Positions 26,556 through 36,060 of a stretch of 64,000 bases of DNA are shown here, piece after piece. The first letter of the stretch is position 1, and each line of letters begins with the position of its first letter. The stretch comes from Pedobacter cryoconitis (GTDB lineage Bacteria; Bacteroidota; Bacteroidia; Sphingobacteriales; Sphingobacteriaceae). Location of the stretch: assembly GCF_014200595.1 (NCBI RefSeq), contig NZ_JACHCG010000001.1, positions 1,240,001 through 1,304,000 of the forward strand, in the 5' to 3' direction. The notes under the pieces were generated by a model. That model ran no database searches. It was not told the origin of the DNA and worked only from the letters and a program-made list of their open reading frames with translations. A program made the position numbers and the translations under genes.

Positions 26556-27614
26556 ATGATGACTAAGAAAATTTTAATTACCGGTGGTGCCGGCTTTATC
26601 GGTTCCCATGTAGTGCGCAGGTTCGTGAAGAGCTATCCCGATTATCAGATCGTAAACCTTGATAAATTAACTTATGCAGGGAATCTTTTAAATCTGACTG
26701 ATATAGAAGCAGCGCCAAATTATGAATTTATAAAAGGCGATATTGTGGATGCCGCTTTTATAGCTGAGCTGTTCCGTACGGCGCAATTTGATGCCGTTGT
26801 CCATTTGGCTGCCGAATCACACGTGGACCGTTCTATTTCCAATCCGATGGAATTTGTGATGACCAATGTGATTGGGACAGTTAATCTGCTGAATGCTGCA
26901 AAAGAACATTGGAAAGGCGACTACGCGAATAAGCGTTTTTATCATGTTTCCACAGATGAAGTTTATGGAGCACTAGGTGAAACCGGTATGTTTACCGAGA
27001 CTACCGCTTATGATCCGCATAGCCCTTACTCTGCTTCTAAAGCAAGTTCGGATCACTTTGTTCGTGCTTACCACGATACCTATGGCCTGGATGTGGTGAT
27101 TTCCAACTGCTCGAATAACTATGGCTCTCATCATTTTCCGGAAAAACTAATTCCGCTGGCGATCAATAATATTAAAAATAATAAAGCAGTACCTGTATAC
27201 GGTAAAGGTGAAAATGTGCGCGACTGGCTTTGGGTAGAAGATCATGCCCGTGCGATTGATGTAATTTTCCACCAGGCAAATGCAGGAGAAACCTATAATA
27301 TAGGTGGTCACAATGAATGGAAAAACATTGACCTGATTAAATTGCTTTGCAGGATTATGGATGAAAAACTTGGGCGTTTATCCGGTACCTCTGAACAATT
27401 GATTACTTATGTGACCGATCGTGCAGGCCACGATTTGAGATATGCAATTGATTCTTCTAAACTTCAGGAAAAATTAAACTGGGTACCCAGTCTTCAATTT
27501 GAAGAAGGCCTGGCTAAAACTGTAGATTGGTATCTTGAAAATGAACAATGGCTGGATGATGTGACTTCGTCAAATTATCAGTCTTATTATGAAACGCAAT
27601 ACGCAGAAAGATAA
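26556..27614 (+). CDS. rmlB: dTDP-glucose 4,6-dehydratase
   Basis: The protein is 352 residues, an extended SDR enzyme. NAD-binding ITGGAGFIGSHVVRRF is at residues 6-21, the active-site STDEVYG holds the Thr-Asp-Glu triad, and YSASKASSDH contains the Tyr/Lys pair. SNCSNNYG and FPEKLIPLAI are RmlB family markers. It converts dTDP-glucose to dTDP-4-keto-6-deoxyglucose. Start ATGATGACT offers two Met; the first is used here. The next gene starts immediately after the TAA. Confidence 0.95.
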   Translation: MMTKKILITGGAGFIGSHVVRRFVKSYPDYQIVNLDKLTYAGNLLNLTDIEAAPNYEFIKGDIVDAAFIAELFRTAQFDAVVHLAAESHVDRSISNPMEFVMTNVIGTVNLLNAAKEHWKGDYANKRFYHVSTDEVYGALGETGMFTETTAYDPHSPYSASKASSDHFVRAYHDTYGLDVVISNCSNNYGSHHFPEKLIPLAINNIKNNKAVPVYGKGENVRDWLWVEDHARAIDVIFHQANAGETYNIGGHNEWKNIDLIKLLCRIMDEKLGRLSGTSEQLITYVTDRAGHDLRYAIDSSKLQEKLNWVPSLQFEEGLAKTVDWYLENEQWLDDVTSSNYQSYYETQYAER

Positions 27615-28487
27615 ATGGATATATTAGTATTAGGTGCATCTGGTCAGCTGGGTAGCTGTATCAAAAAAGTAGCTTCGCAAAAACAGTTCGGTTCTATCTC
27701 TTTTCCTGATGAAAGTGCAGGGAATATACTGGATTATGCAGGGCTTGAAAAATTATTTATCGCAGAGCAGCCGAAATTCGTGATTAACTGTGCGGCTTAT
27801 ACCGCAGTAGATAAAGCAGAAGATGATGTGGAGCTTTGTGAGCAGATCAACAGGGATGGTGCAAAGAATATTGCACTGCTTTGCCAGGCTTACGGTGCGG
27901 CAATGATTCATGTTTCTACTGATTTTGTCTTTGCTGGTAACAGTGTTAATCTATTGAAAGAAGAAGATACTGCTGAACCTGTTAATGTTTATGGCGTGAC
28001 TAAGCTGGCGGGTGAAAAAGATATTGCAGCTGTTTTGTCTGCGCATTTCATTGTACGTACCAGCTGGTTGTATTCAGAATATGGAAACAACTTTGTGAAA
28101 ACTATGCTGAAATTAGGTGCAGAAAGAGATGAGCTGAATATTATTGCTGATCAGATTGGTACGCCGACTTATGCGATCGATCTGGCAAAAGCAATTTTGG
28201 CTATTATTGAATCCGGAAAGGCGGCTTACGGTGTTTACCACTACAGCAATGAAGGGGTCACTTCCTGGTACGATTTTGCACAGGGTATTTTTGAAATCAG
28301 TGATACACAGGTGAAATTATTCCCTATTCCTACTTCTAAATATCCAACCAGGGCAGTAAGGCCGAAGTTTTCTGTCATGGATAAAACTAAAATTAAAGAG
28401 ACTTTTGATTTAGAGATCCCATACTGGAGAGACAGCTTATTAGTTTGTATTGATCAATTGGCTTTAATTAACGCACCTCAAATTTAA
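27615..28487 (+). CDS. rmlD: dTDP-4-dehydrorhamnose reductase
   Basis: The protein is 290 residues. NAD(P)-binding LGASGQLGS opens the protein; STDFVFAG and the catalytic YGVTKLAGE follow, then VRTSWLYSEYGNNFVKTML, typical of RmlD. It performs the last step to dTDP-L-rhamnose but needs the 3,5-epimerised intermediate made by RmlC, which is not encoded in this window. The ATG follows the rmlB stop with no gap. Confidence 0.95.
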   Translation: MDILVLGASGQLGSCIKKVASQKQFGSISFPDESAGNILDYAGLEKLFIAEQPKFVINCAAYTAVDKAEDDVELCEQINRDGAKNIALLCQAYGAAMIHVSTDFVFAGNSVNLLKEEDTAEPVNVYGVTKLAGEKDIAAVLSAHFIVRTSWLYSEYGNNFVKTMLKLGAERDELNIIADQIGTPTYAIDLAKAILAIIESGKAAYGVYHYSNEGVTSWYDFAQGIFEISDTQVKLFPIPTSKYPTRAVRPKFSVMDKTKIKETFDLEIPYWRDSLLVCIDQLALINAPQI

Positions 28488-28490
28488 AAT

Positions 28491-29351
28491 ATGAAAGGAA
28501 TAATTCTGGCAGGAGGAAGTGGAACACGTTTGCACCCCCTGACTCTTGTGATGAGTAAACAAATGATGCCGGTTTATGATAAGCCGATGATCTATTACCC
28601 GCTGTCAACTTTGATGCTGGCCGGCATCAGGGAAGTGCTGATTATCTCTACACCTCACGATTTGCCTAACTTTGAAAAACTGCTGGGTGACGGAAGCCGT
28701 TTGGGATGTAAATTCTCCTATGCTGTACAAGCTGAGCCGAATGGATTAGCGCAGGCTTTTGTGATTGGTGCTGACTTTATTGGAAAAGATAAAGTTGCGC
28801 TGGTGCTGGGTGATAATATTTTTTACGGAGAAGGGATGTCTAAATTATTGCAGGCAAGTGCAGATCCTGAAGGGGGTGTTGTTTTTGCCTACCAGGTTTC
28901 TGATCCGGAACGTTACGGTGTTGTGGAATTTGATGAAGATAAAAAAGCGGTCTCTATTGAAGAGAAACCAGTTCAGCCTAAATCTGATTATGCAGTTCCT
29001 GGCTTGTATTTTTACGATAATAGTGTCGTAGAGATTGCGAAAAATATCAAACCTTCTCCGCGCGGTGAATATGAAATTACAGATGTGAACAAAGTTTATC
29101 TGGAGCAGGGGAAATTAAAAGTTGGTGTGCTGAGCAGGGGTACGGCCTGGCTGGATACTGGTACATTTAACTCTCTGATGCAGGCCGGGCAATTTGTTCA
29201 GGTTATTGAAGAACGTCAGGGGCAAAAAATTGGGGCGATCGAAGAAGTCGCTTACCGGATGGGTTTTATAGATGAAGCGCAACTGACTGCTATAGCTAAC
29301 CCTTTGGTTAAAAGTGGTTATGGACAATACTTATTGAAGTTACTGAAGTAA
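28491..29351 (+). CDS. rmlA: Glucose-1-phosphate thymidylyltransferase
   Basis: The protein is 286 residues, the normal RmlA length. [16 protein letters not shown] is the nucleotide loop; [27 protein letters not shown] and [10 protein letters not shown] are RmlA hallmarks. It makes dTDP-glucose, the substrate of RmlB. The gene lies 3 bases after rmlD and is followed by a strong terminator. Confidence 0.95.
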   Translation: MKGIILAGGSGTRLHPLTLVMSKQMMPVYDKPMIYYPLSTLMLAGIREVLIISTPHDLPNFEKLLGDGSRLGCKFSYAVQAEPNGLAQAFVIGADFIGKDKVALVLGDNIFYGEGMSKLLQASADPEGGVVFAYQVSDPERYGVVEFDEDKKAVSIEEKPVQPKSDYAVPGLYFYDNSVVEIAKNIKPSPRGEYEITDVNKVYLEQGKLKVGVLSRGTAWLDTGTFNSLMQAGQFVQVIEERQGQKIGAIEEVAYRMGFIDEAQLTAIANPLVKSGYGQYLLKLLK

Positions 29352-29383
29352 ATTTATTTTTACAGCTTTTTGCTGTGCTGAAA

Positions 29384-29422
29384 AGATCCCCCGGATACCC
29401 ATCCGGGGGATCTTTTTTTTTT
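29384..29422 (+). terminator. Strong rho-independent terminator after rmlA
   Basis: A perfect 13-bp stem (AGATCCCCCGGAT at 29384-29396, ATCCGGGGGATCT at 29401-29413) with a 4-base loop is followed by ten T residues. Confidence 0.95.
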
Positions 29423-29707
29423 GAAATATCACTATAGGTTGTACGGAATGTTTTCAGGTTGTTTCTCTTTTTTTCGTATTGAAGTGTTATTCAGGTTATT
29501 TTATTCTTAAATGAAATCTAAAAAAAGCTTTTAAAACCATAAGGAGTATAGCGCTTTTATTTTGTTCAATTATTGTTAAATTTTGATTAAATAATAAATA
29601 TTCGGCTATAAAAAACTTTTTAAGTTAAATATTGCAATAAAATTGATAATTCTCTTTGCGATTGACGCTTATTTGCTATATTCGTGTGTCTATAAATAAA
29701 TCTCCCT
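29423..29707. other. A/T-rich spacer between rmlA terminator and the initiating transferase gene
   Basis: About 285 bases without a gene. It contains the candidate promoter described at 29655-29684 and nothing else that I recognise. Confidence 0.5.
29655..29684 (+). promoter_or_regulatory. Bacteroidota-type promoter of the initiating sugar transferase gene
   Basis: TTTG at 29655-29658 and TATATTCG at 29677-29684 are 18 bases apart, close to the consensus TTTG-N19-TAnnTTTG with one mismatch in the -7 box. The start codon is 23 bases further on. Confidence 0.6.
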
Positions 29708-31102
29708 ATGCAAACACGTTATTTATACCTTTTGAGGTATGTTTTACCCGTCACTGACCTGTTAATGCTTAATCTGGTTTACTTTGCCGCCTATGATTTA
29801 AGTATTTACATGGGAAAAAATGTTTCTTATGAATTATTACATCATTATGTGATTGTATGTAATCTGATTTGGGTGTTTAATGCCTTGTTTTTTGGTATGT
29901 ATACCGAATATGGAGCAAGGCGCCTGGAGCGTATTTACAGGAGTACCTGGAGAAGTGTACTGATGCATGCTGTGTTATTTTCGGCTTACCTGTTATTGGA
30001 AAAGAATATAGACTTTTCAAAAACCTTCATTGCGGTCTTTTATTTCCTGCTTTCCAGTGCATTTATACTAAATCGTTTTGTAGGAACATCTTTGCAATTT
30101 CTGTTAATCAATAAATTCCACGTGACAAAAAAGGTGGCTGTAATGGGAGGTAATCCTACAGGCAACCGGCTGGCCAGCTATCTGACCAAACAAAATAACG
30201 TAGACTTTTATGGGATTATAGCGGAGCAGGATGAAGACTTTTACAGTGATAAAACAGGCCTGATCTCTGACTTTGCTATTGCTGAAATGAAGGCAGCAGC
30301 AGCAGGTGGTGTCAAAGACTTATATGTTTCAGTTCCGCCCGAAAGAATGTCAAAAATGCATTCTCTGGTTAGAGAGGCAGATAAACAATGTCTGCGCCTG
30401 AAATTCATTCCTGATATAGCAGGAACTTTGGATGCGCCCTATACCATGAGTTATATGGGTGATGAATTTCCGATCATAACTTTGCGTAACGAACCCCTGG
30501 AATTGATGGGGAACAGGTTCAAAAAACGAACTTTTGATATTATATTCAGTGGACTTGTTATCTTATTTATTCTAAGCTGGTTATATCCGATTATTGCACT
30601 GCTGATCAAGCTGCAAAGTAAAGGGCCTGTCTTGTTTAAGCAACTGCGCAGTGGTAGAAATGACGAACCATTCTGGTGTCTGAAATTCAGAAGTATGCGT
30701 ATGAACAGCACCAGTGATAAAAAACAGGCGACTAAAAACGATGATCGTATTACGCCGATTGGTAAATTCCTGCGCAAAACAAGTCTGGATGAGCTGCCGC
30801 AATTCTTCAATGTATTTGCCGGAAGTATGACCGTTGTCGGGCCAAGACCACATATGCTGAGCCATACAGAAGAGTACCGGGCAATTATCAGTGAATTCAT
30901 GGTGCGCCATTTTATGAAACCAGGAATTACCGGATGGGCACAGGTCAATGGCTTCCGTGGAGAAACCAAAGCACCGGGTTCAATGGAAAAGCGTGTAAAA
31001 CACGATATCTGGTATCTTGAAAACTGGACTGCTATGCTCGACGTAAAGATTCTTTTTATGACTATTATCAACGTAATTCATGGCGAGGATAACGCCTACT
31101 AA
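29708..31102 (+). CDS. Undecaprenyl-phosphate glucose phosphotransferase (WcaJ/WbaP-like initiating transferase)
   Basis: The protein is 464 residues. Four N-terminal membrane helices (~residues 10-125) and a CoA-binding-like Rossmann domain (KKVAVMGGNPTGNRLASYL) lead to the catalytic bacterial sugar-transferase domain. That domain starts with a re-entrant helix (KRTFDIIFSGLVILFILSW) and continues with FKQLRSGRNDEPFWCLKFRSM, SLDELPQFFNVFAG and VGPRPHM. It loads the first sugar phosphate, commonly glucose-1-phosphate, onto undecaprenyl phosphate and so starts the repeat unit. It has its own promoter and terminator. Confidence 0.92.
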   Translation: MQTRYLYLLRYVLPVTDLLMLNLVYFAAYDLSIYMGKNVSYELLHHYVIVCNLIWVFNALFFGMYTEYGARRLERIYRSTWRSVLMHAVLFSAYLLLEKNIDFSKTFIAVFYFLLSSAFILNRFVGTSLQFLLINKFHVTKKVAVMGGNPTGNRLASYLTKQNNVDFYGIIAEQDEDFYSDKTGLISDFAIAEMKAAAAGGVKDLYVSVPPERMSKMHSLVREADKQCLRLKFIPDIAGTLDAPYTMSYMGDEFPIITLRNEPLELMGNRFKKRTFDIIFSGLVILFILSWLYPIIALLIKLQSKGPVLFKQLRSGRNDEPFWCLKFRSMRMNSTSDKKQATKNDDRITPIGKFLRKTSLDELPQFFNVFAGSMTVVGPRPHMLSHTEEYRAIISEFMVRHFMKPGITGWAQVNGFRGETKAPGSMEKRVKHDIWYLENWTAMLDVKILFMTIINVIHGEDNAY

Positions 31103-31126
31103 ATACTATTCTAACCAAACCTTTGC

Positions 31127-31156
31127 CCCGGAAAGGATTTTCCGGGTTTTATTTTT
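31127..31156 (+). terminator. Rho-independent terminator after the initiating transferase
   Basis: The stem CCCGGAAA (31127-31134)/TTTCCGGG (31139-31146) with a 4-base loop is followed by TTTTATTTTT. Confidence 0.85.
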
Positions 31157-31181
31157 ATTGAGTGAAACCTAAAGCACATTT

Positions 31182-33509
31182 ATGCGATCTACCTATCGGA
31201 ATTTACTATTGCTTTTACTCCTCACTCAATTCCAGTTATCATTTGCCCAGGTCAAAAAGGCCATTACCGGAAATATAACTGATGGGAAAACAGGAGAAAC
31301 CTTAATTGGTGCCAGCGTTAAAATAACCGGAGGCACAACCGCCGTAGCCATGACCAATGGCTACGGCTTTTATGCTGTTAGCACTACACCCGGCGAACAT
31401 GATATTTCTGTGAGCTTTATTGGCTACAAAACTATTACACAACATCTTAACTTATCAAAAGATATACGGCTTGATTTCGTACTGGAGCCCGGTAATCAAT
31501 TAGATGAAGTGGTTATTTCCAGCGCAAAAAGCACTGACAATATCAGCAGTCCTCAAATGGGGCCTCAGAGAATGAGTGTCAATGAAATCCGGAGTCTCCC
31601 CATGTTGCTTGGCGAAAGAGATGTCATGAAAGCCCTGCAACTCCTGCCCGGTATTAAATTGGCAGGAGAAGGAAACAGCGGCTTTTATGTGAGAGGAGGT
31701 GCAACCGATCAAAACCTGATCCTGCTGGATGAAGCCCCCGTTTACAACGCCTCTCATCTGCTCGGCTTTTTCTCCACTTTTAACTCCGACGCGATCAAAG
31801 ACGTCACCGTTTATAAAGAGGGGATGCCCGCTCAGTACGGCGGAAGGTTGTCCTCGGTCATAGACATCAAAATGAACGAAGGCAATAGCAAAGAAACCAC
31901 TGTAGAAGGAGGGATCGGCCTGATTTCTTCCCGGCTTAAAGTAGAAGGGCCAATTGTCAAAGACAAAGGATCATTTATGGTGAGCGGCCGCAGAACCTAT
32001 CTGGATGCCTTCTTTAAACTATCCCCCAATAAATCTATCAGTAAAAATGCCTTATATTTCTACGATCTCAATGCAAAGGCCAATTACAAAATTGATGACA
32101 AAAACACGCTTTTCCTCTCAGGTTACTTTGGTAGGGATAAGCTGAACCTTGTCAATATATTTGGCTTTGACTGGGGCAATGCAACCGTGACCATGCGGTG
32201 GAACCATTTATACGGGCCGAGGTTATTTTCCAATACTTCCCTTATTTACAGCAATTACAGCTATGTGATCAATAACCTGATGGAAGATGCAAACTTTGAA
32301 GTCAATTCCTTTATCAGGGACTTCAACTTAAAACAGGACTTCCAGTATAATATTAGCAACAAACATCAACTGAAATTCGGCCTTAACGCCATCCATCATA
32401 CCATTGCCCCCGGTAAGATGACCGCTACCAGCGCATCCAGTGTGAACCCCATCACTTATGAAAACCGAAAAGGGCTGGAACTCGCAGCGTATCTAACCGA
32501 TGAATGGAGTGTAAGCGACCGTTTTAAAATGGTCTACGGGTTACGATTGAGCGGTTTCTCTGTGCTCGGGCCGGGTAATTTTAAAACCTATGATGCCGAA
32601 GGGAACATTCTGAAAACTACCAGTTATACCTCCAGCCAGTCTGTGAAAAACTATCTTAACCTGGAGCCCCGGTTCTCGGCCAGTTATAAACTAAATACCA
32701 ACAGTGCTATTAAAGCTTCTTATACCAGGAACACCCAGAATATCCACCTGATGTCTAACTCTACTTCGACTTCCCCAACCGATTTGTACATTATGAACAG
32801 CAATAATGTGAGGCCGGAAATTGCAGATCAGGTCTCTACAGGTTACTTCAGAAACTTCAAGGATAACCAATATGAATTTTCAGCAGAAATCTATTACAAA
32901 ACAATGCAGCACCAAATCGAATACCGGAGTGGTGCAGACCTGCGCGAAAAAGATAATGTAGAATCGGATCTGCTTTATGGCGATGGAAGAGCTTATGGTA
33001 TAGAGCTGTTTTTTAAGAAGAGATTTGGTAAATTCAACGGTTGGATAGGCTATACTTATTCTAAAACCGAGCGGCAATTTGATACCCTGAATGAAGGCCG
33101 GTGGTTTAATGCCAAACAAGACCGGACACACGATGTTTCTTTGGTTGGCATCTATAAAGGGGGGCCACGCTGGACATTTTCTACTGTATTCGTGTACAAT
33201 ACAGGGAATGCAGTGACTTATCCGAGTGGTAAATACCAGGTTAACGGAAGAACCGCTTTCTATTATACAGATAAAAACGGTTACCGTACCCCAGCTTATC
33301 ACCGTCTTGATGTTTCGGCAACACTGGATGGAAAACCGGGTAAAAAATATCAATCCAGCTGGACATTTGGTATTTATAACCTGTACAATCGCCAGAACGC
33401 TTTTGCAATTAATTTTAAGGATGATCCGGATAATGCATCCAAAACACAGGTCGTGAGAACAACCCTGTTTGGAATTATCCCTTCAGTAACCTGGAACTTT
33501 AAATTCTAG
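31182..33509 (+). CDS. TonB-dependent receptor with N-terminal carboxypeptidase-like regulatory domain
   Basis: The protein is 775 residues. A signal peptide (LLLLLLLTQFQLSFA) is followed by a CarboxypepD_reg-like beta-sandwich (~28-110, GNITDGKTGETLIGASVKI), a plug domain (~120-235, GFYVRGGATDQNLILLDEAPVYNASHLLGFF) and a beta-barrel ending SVTWNFKF. It is shorter than SusC proteins and is paired with DUF4249, not SusD. Such pairs are common in Bacteroidota; the transported ligand is not known. The next gene starts one base after its stop. Confidence 0.93.
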   Translation: MRSTYRNLLLLLLLTQFQLSFAQVKKAITGNITDGKTGETLIGASVKITGGTTAVAMTNGYGFYAVSTTPGEHDISVSFIGYKTITQHLNLSKDIRLDFVLEPGNQLDEVVISSAKSTDNISSPQMGPQRMSVNEIRSLPMLLGERDVMKALQLLPGIKLAGEGNSGFYVRGGATDQNLILLDEAPVYNASHLLGFFSTFNSDAIKDVTVYKEGMPAQYGGRLSSVIDIKMNEGNSKETTVEGGIGLISSRLKVEGPIVKDKGSFMVSGRRTYLDAFFKLSPNKSISKNALYFYDLNAKANYKIDDKNTLFLSGYFGRDKLNLVNIFGFDWGNATVTMRWNHLYGPRLFSNTSLIYSNYSYVINNLMEDANFEVNSFIRDFNLKQDFQYNISNKHQLKFGLNAIHHTIAPGKMTATSASSVNPITYENRKGLELAAYLTDEWSVSDRFKMVYGLRLSGFSVLGPGNFKTYDAEGNILKTTSYTSSQSVKNYLNLEPRFSASYKLNTNSAIKASYTRNTQNIHLMSNSTSTSPTDLYIMNSNNVRPEIADQVSTGYFRNFKDNQYEFSAEIYYKTMQHQIEYRSGADLREKDNVESDLLYGDGRAYGIELFFKKRFGKFNGWIGYTYSKTERQFDTLNEGRWFNAKQDRTHDVSLVGIYKGGPRWTFSTVFVYNTGNAVTYPSGKYQVNGRTAFYYTDKNGYRTPAYHRLDVSATLDGKPGKKYQSSWTFGIYNLYNRQNAFAINFKDDPDNASKTQVVRTTLFGIIPSVTWNFKF

Positions 33510-33510
33510 T

Positions 33511-34329
33511 ATGATGATGTATTCAAATCGAAACAGAAAAATTAAGCCCGCAGCAGGATGGCTGACTGGAATAGCAATACTGAGTTTATTTATCGCTTGT
33601 GAGAAAGCAATTGACCTGAATCTGGATAATGTGAAGCCAGTTATTGTGATCGACGGCGGTGTAAATGACCTCAATGAAGTTCAGGTTGTCAGAATTTCTA
33701 CCACCTATTCTTTTACCGAAGCAAATAAATTTAATGGGCTCGCAGGTGCGAAAGTCGTGTTAACCGGAAGTGATGGCACAACGGTTAATTATACGGAGAA
33801 AACTACTGGTATTTATAACAGTCCGAAATTCAAAGGAAAACCCGGGACTACTTATAAACTCACCGTAAATGCACAGGGGAAAACCTATACTGCTACTTCT
33901 ACCATGCCGCAAAAAGTAATCTTAAACCTGCTGACTTTTAAAGAGCTTACCGTGGCTAACAAAACCAGGAAATACGTGGCTGTGATTTATGATGATCCGC
34001 CCGGAGTAGAGAATTGGTATCACTCCATTGTCCGCTTCAAAGGGAAAGTGGAGTTCGATGTCGCGACAGATGACCGTTTTAATGATGGCAATAAAGTTAA
34101 CGACGTGATCTTTTATGATCTCAGCAAGGATATGGTCCCAGGTGATACCGTTGCCGTGGAATTTCAATGCGTTGATAAAGCTGTTCACAGGTACTTTTTT
34201 AGCCTGGGGCAGAACTTATCCGAAACCCAGCCTGTTTCACCCGCTAACCCACCCTCAAACTTTGATAACAATGCTTTAGGTGTATTTAGTGCTTATACCA
34301 CGAGTTCGCGTAAGGCACTTTTCAGATAA
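33511..34329 (+). CDS. DUF4249 lipoprotein
   Basis: The protein is 272 residues with a lipobox LFIAC (Cys30) preceded by a long charged N-region; ATG triplets at 33511, 33514 and 33517 are all possible starts. The family signature is CEKAIDLNLDNVKPVIVIDGGVNDL, with GAKVVLTGSDGTTVNYTE and later TYKLTVNAQGKTYTA. DUF4249 proteins are encoded directly after TonB-dependent receptors and probably act at the cell surface as a partner or ligand-binding subunit. This member is slightly short at its C-terminus compared with what I expect for the family. Confidence 0.88.
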   Translation: MMMYSNRNRKIKPAAGWLTGIAILSLFIACEKAIDLNLDNVKPVIVIDGGVNDLNEVQVVRISTTYSFTEANKFNGLAGAKVVLTGSDGTTVNYTEKTTGIYNSPKFKGKPGTTYKLTVNAQGKTYTATSTMPQKVILNLLTFKELTVANKTRKYVAVIYDDPPGVENWYHSIVRFKGKVEFDVATDDRFNDGNKVNDVIFYDLSKDMVPGDTVAVEFQCVDKAVHRYFFSLGQNLSETQPVSPANPPSNFDNNALGVFSAYTTSSRKALFR

Positions 34330-34338
34330 GAAAGCTGT

Positions 34339-34375
34339 TAAAAGCAGGCTGCCGGGTTGAAGCAGCCTGCTTTTA
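34339..34375. terminator. Bidirectional terminator between DUF4249 and chitinase genes
   Basis: A perfect 14-bp stem (TAAAAGCAGGCTGC at 34339-34352, GCAGCCTGCTTTTA at 34362-34375) with a 9-base loop; both arms end in A/T runs. It lies between convergent stops. Confidence 0.85.
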
Positions 34376-34385
34376 TGAGAATTAC

Positions 34386-35780
34386 TTATTTATTGATACC
34401 AAAAGCTTCCCAGCCCGAAATCGTTGCACGGTTACAAGTCATCGCCTGTGTGCCGTTTTCGCTTGAAATGTATTTTCCATTATTTCCTCTGAAAGATACT
34501 GTTCCATCCGCATTGGTTATCCAGTCAAATTTTTCCCAGTCACCAGCAGTAGTGCGGCTGCAAGTAATTGCCTGCGTTCCATTTTCAGACGACACATATT
34601 TGCCTTTGCTCCTTAAAGAGATTTTACCACCTCCTGCATCTACTACTGTAAAAGTTTCCACAGGTGATGCCGCAGTGCGGTTACAAGTCATTGCAGTAGT
34701 GCCGTCTTCACCACTTACATAACGGCCATTGATTCCTTTTAACGTAACTGTGCTTCCGATTGGAATAGATCCACCTGGATTACCTGCTTTGGAAACCACC
34801 ACCTGATTGATTGCTGATAACAATGAATTTGCGCCAGTAGCATCCTGCGATAATTCCCAGATCATAACACCACCAGCCTGATCAAAAGCAAGATTGGTTT
34901 TGCTTTTGATTGTAGGGATGCCATTGTATCCGATTCCTGCATAAGAATCTGAATTTGGACTTCCACCTCTTGATAAGATCGTTTTATAATCTACATATTC
35001 ATTGGAAGAACGGCCATAAAATGGAAGCCCTAAATTAGCTTTGCTTGCAGGAAGCCCTCTGCCTACCCAGTAGTTTAAAGACTGAACAGCAAGCGCGTAA
35101 GTAGAGTGGTTAGCTCCGCCTTCATCATAAGCCATGATATTCAGGAAATCTACCGCAGCAAATACTGCATTTTGAACACCAGGTCCATTATAAGAAACCA
35201 CAGCAGCGGTCAATAATTTTCCCTTGTTGTGCATTGCTGTACTTAGCTGCTGCATTAAAGCTGTGTAGTTATTGCCTGAATTTCCTGCATCAGGATATTC
35301 CCAGTCAATATCAATACCGTCCAGATTATATTGATTTACCAGATTGACTACATTGTTAGTGAACGTTGTACGGCCAGCTGAGCTGGAAGCGAAGGCTTCA
35401 AATGCGCTGTCATCTCCGTTGTTCCATCCGCCAACTGACACCAATACTTTGACATTGTTAGCATGGGCAGTAGCGACCAGGCTTTGAAGTTTAGCAGGGT
35501 TTTCCAGCGGCTGGAAACCACCAGAAGCAGTAGGAAGAATGAAAGCATAATTGATATGCGTTAATTTACTGTACTGAATTTGATTAACTTCGCCGGCCCA
35601 GGAAGGCACATAGCCAATTACTTTAAAGTTAGCCGCAGAAACGGCATTAACTACATTGTTGTTTGCACTCACCTGATTGTCAGGAATTGCAGAATCTGCT
35701 TCCTGCTTTTTACAGGATACCATACATAATAGCAATAGTGCAGGCATTAACATTAATCTTAAATGTTTTTTTGTTTTCAT
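34386..35780 (-). CDS. GH18 chitinase-type lipoprotein with C-terminal fascin-like beta-trefoil
   Basis: The protein is 464 residues. The lipobox is CMVSC (Cys23). Residues ~52-335 form a GH18 barrel: FKVIGYVPSWAG, VLVSVGGWNNGD, and the catalytic DGIDIDWE at 154-161 with E161 as acid; ANLGLPFYGRS follows. Residues 342-464 hold three repeats of about 40 residues, each with G(K/R)Y(V/I)S-x-E(D/N)GT and a TC(N/S)R, resembling fascin/actin-crosslinking beta-trefoil modules that bind sugars. It should cut chitin or other GlcNAc polymers at the cell surface. No other chitin genes are nearby. Confidence 0.9.
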   Translation of the reverse strand: MKTKKHLRLMLMPALLLLCMVSCKKQEADSAIPDNQVSANNNVVNAVSAANFKVIGYVPSWAGEVNQIQYSKLTHINYAFILPTASGGFQPLENPAKLQSLVATAHANNVKVLVSVGGWNNGDDSAFEAFASSSAGRTTFTNNVVNLVNQYNLDGIDIDWEYPDAGNSGNNYTALMQQLSTAMHNKGKLLTAAVVSYNGPGVQNAVFAAVDFLNIMAYDEGGANHSTYALAVQSLNYWVGRGLPASKANLGLPFYGRSSNEYVDYKTILSRGGSPNSDSYAGIGYNGIPTIKSKTNLAFDQAGGVMIWELSQDATGANSLLSAINQVVVSKAGNPGGSIPIGSTVTLKGINGRYVSGEDGTTAMTCNRTAASPVETFTVVDAGGGKISLRSKGKYVSSENGTQAITCSRTTAGDWEKFDWITNADGTVSFRGNNGKYISSENGTQAMTCNRATISGWEAFGINK

Positions 35781-36060
35781 GATAGTTGGTTTAGGTTATA
35801 GATTTGACATAAAACTAACATCATAAATTGTATAAAACAAAATATTATTTAATTAAAATTAAACAATTAATATATTAAGATAATTAGTGATACGCTTGAA
35901 ACACAGTTAGTTCTTGCTCTTATGGCTGTTTTTGTGGCTAAAAATCATCTTTCTATTTAATCAGGTGGAAAATGATGATTCGGAATAAAACCAATGAAAT
36001 ATTAAGCTAATAAACAGGCAGAATTGCAGCTATACATGATAAAAGATATACTTTTATAGT

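Noticed and set aside
30451..31071. Long minus-strand ORF of 206 codons opposite the initiating transferase gene
   Set aside because: It mirrors the conserved sugar-transferase domain codons and has no protein features of its own.
32880..33353. Minus-strand ORF of 157 codons opposite the TonB receptor barrel
   Set aside because: Antisense shadow with no recognisable domain and implausible composition.
34357..34722. Plus-strand ORF with repeated RLQVIAC segments
   Set aside because: It is the antisense reading of the three chitinase trefoil repeats, not a separate repeat protein.
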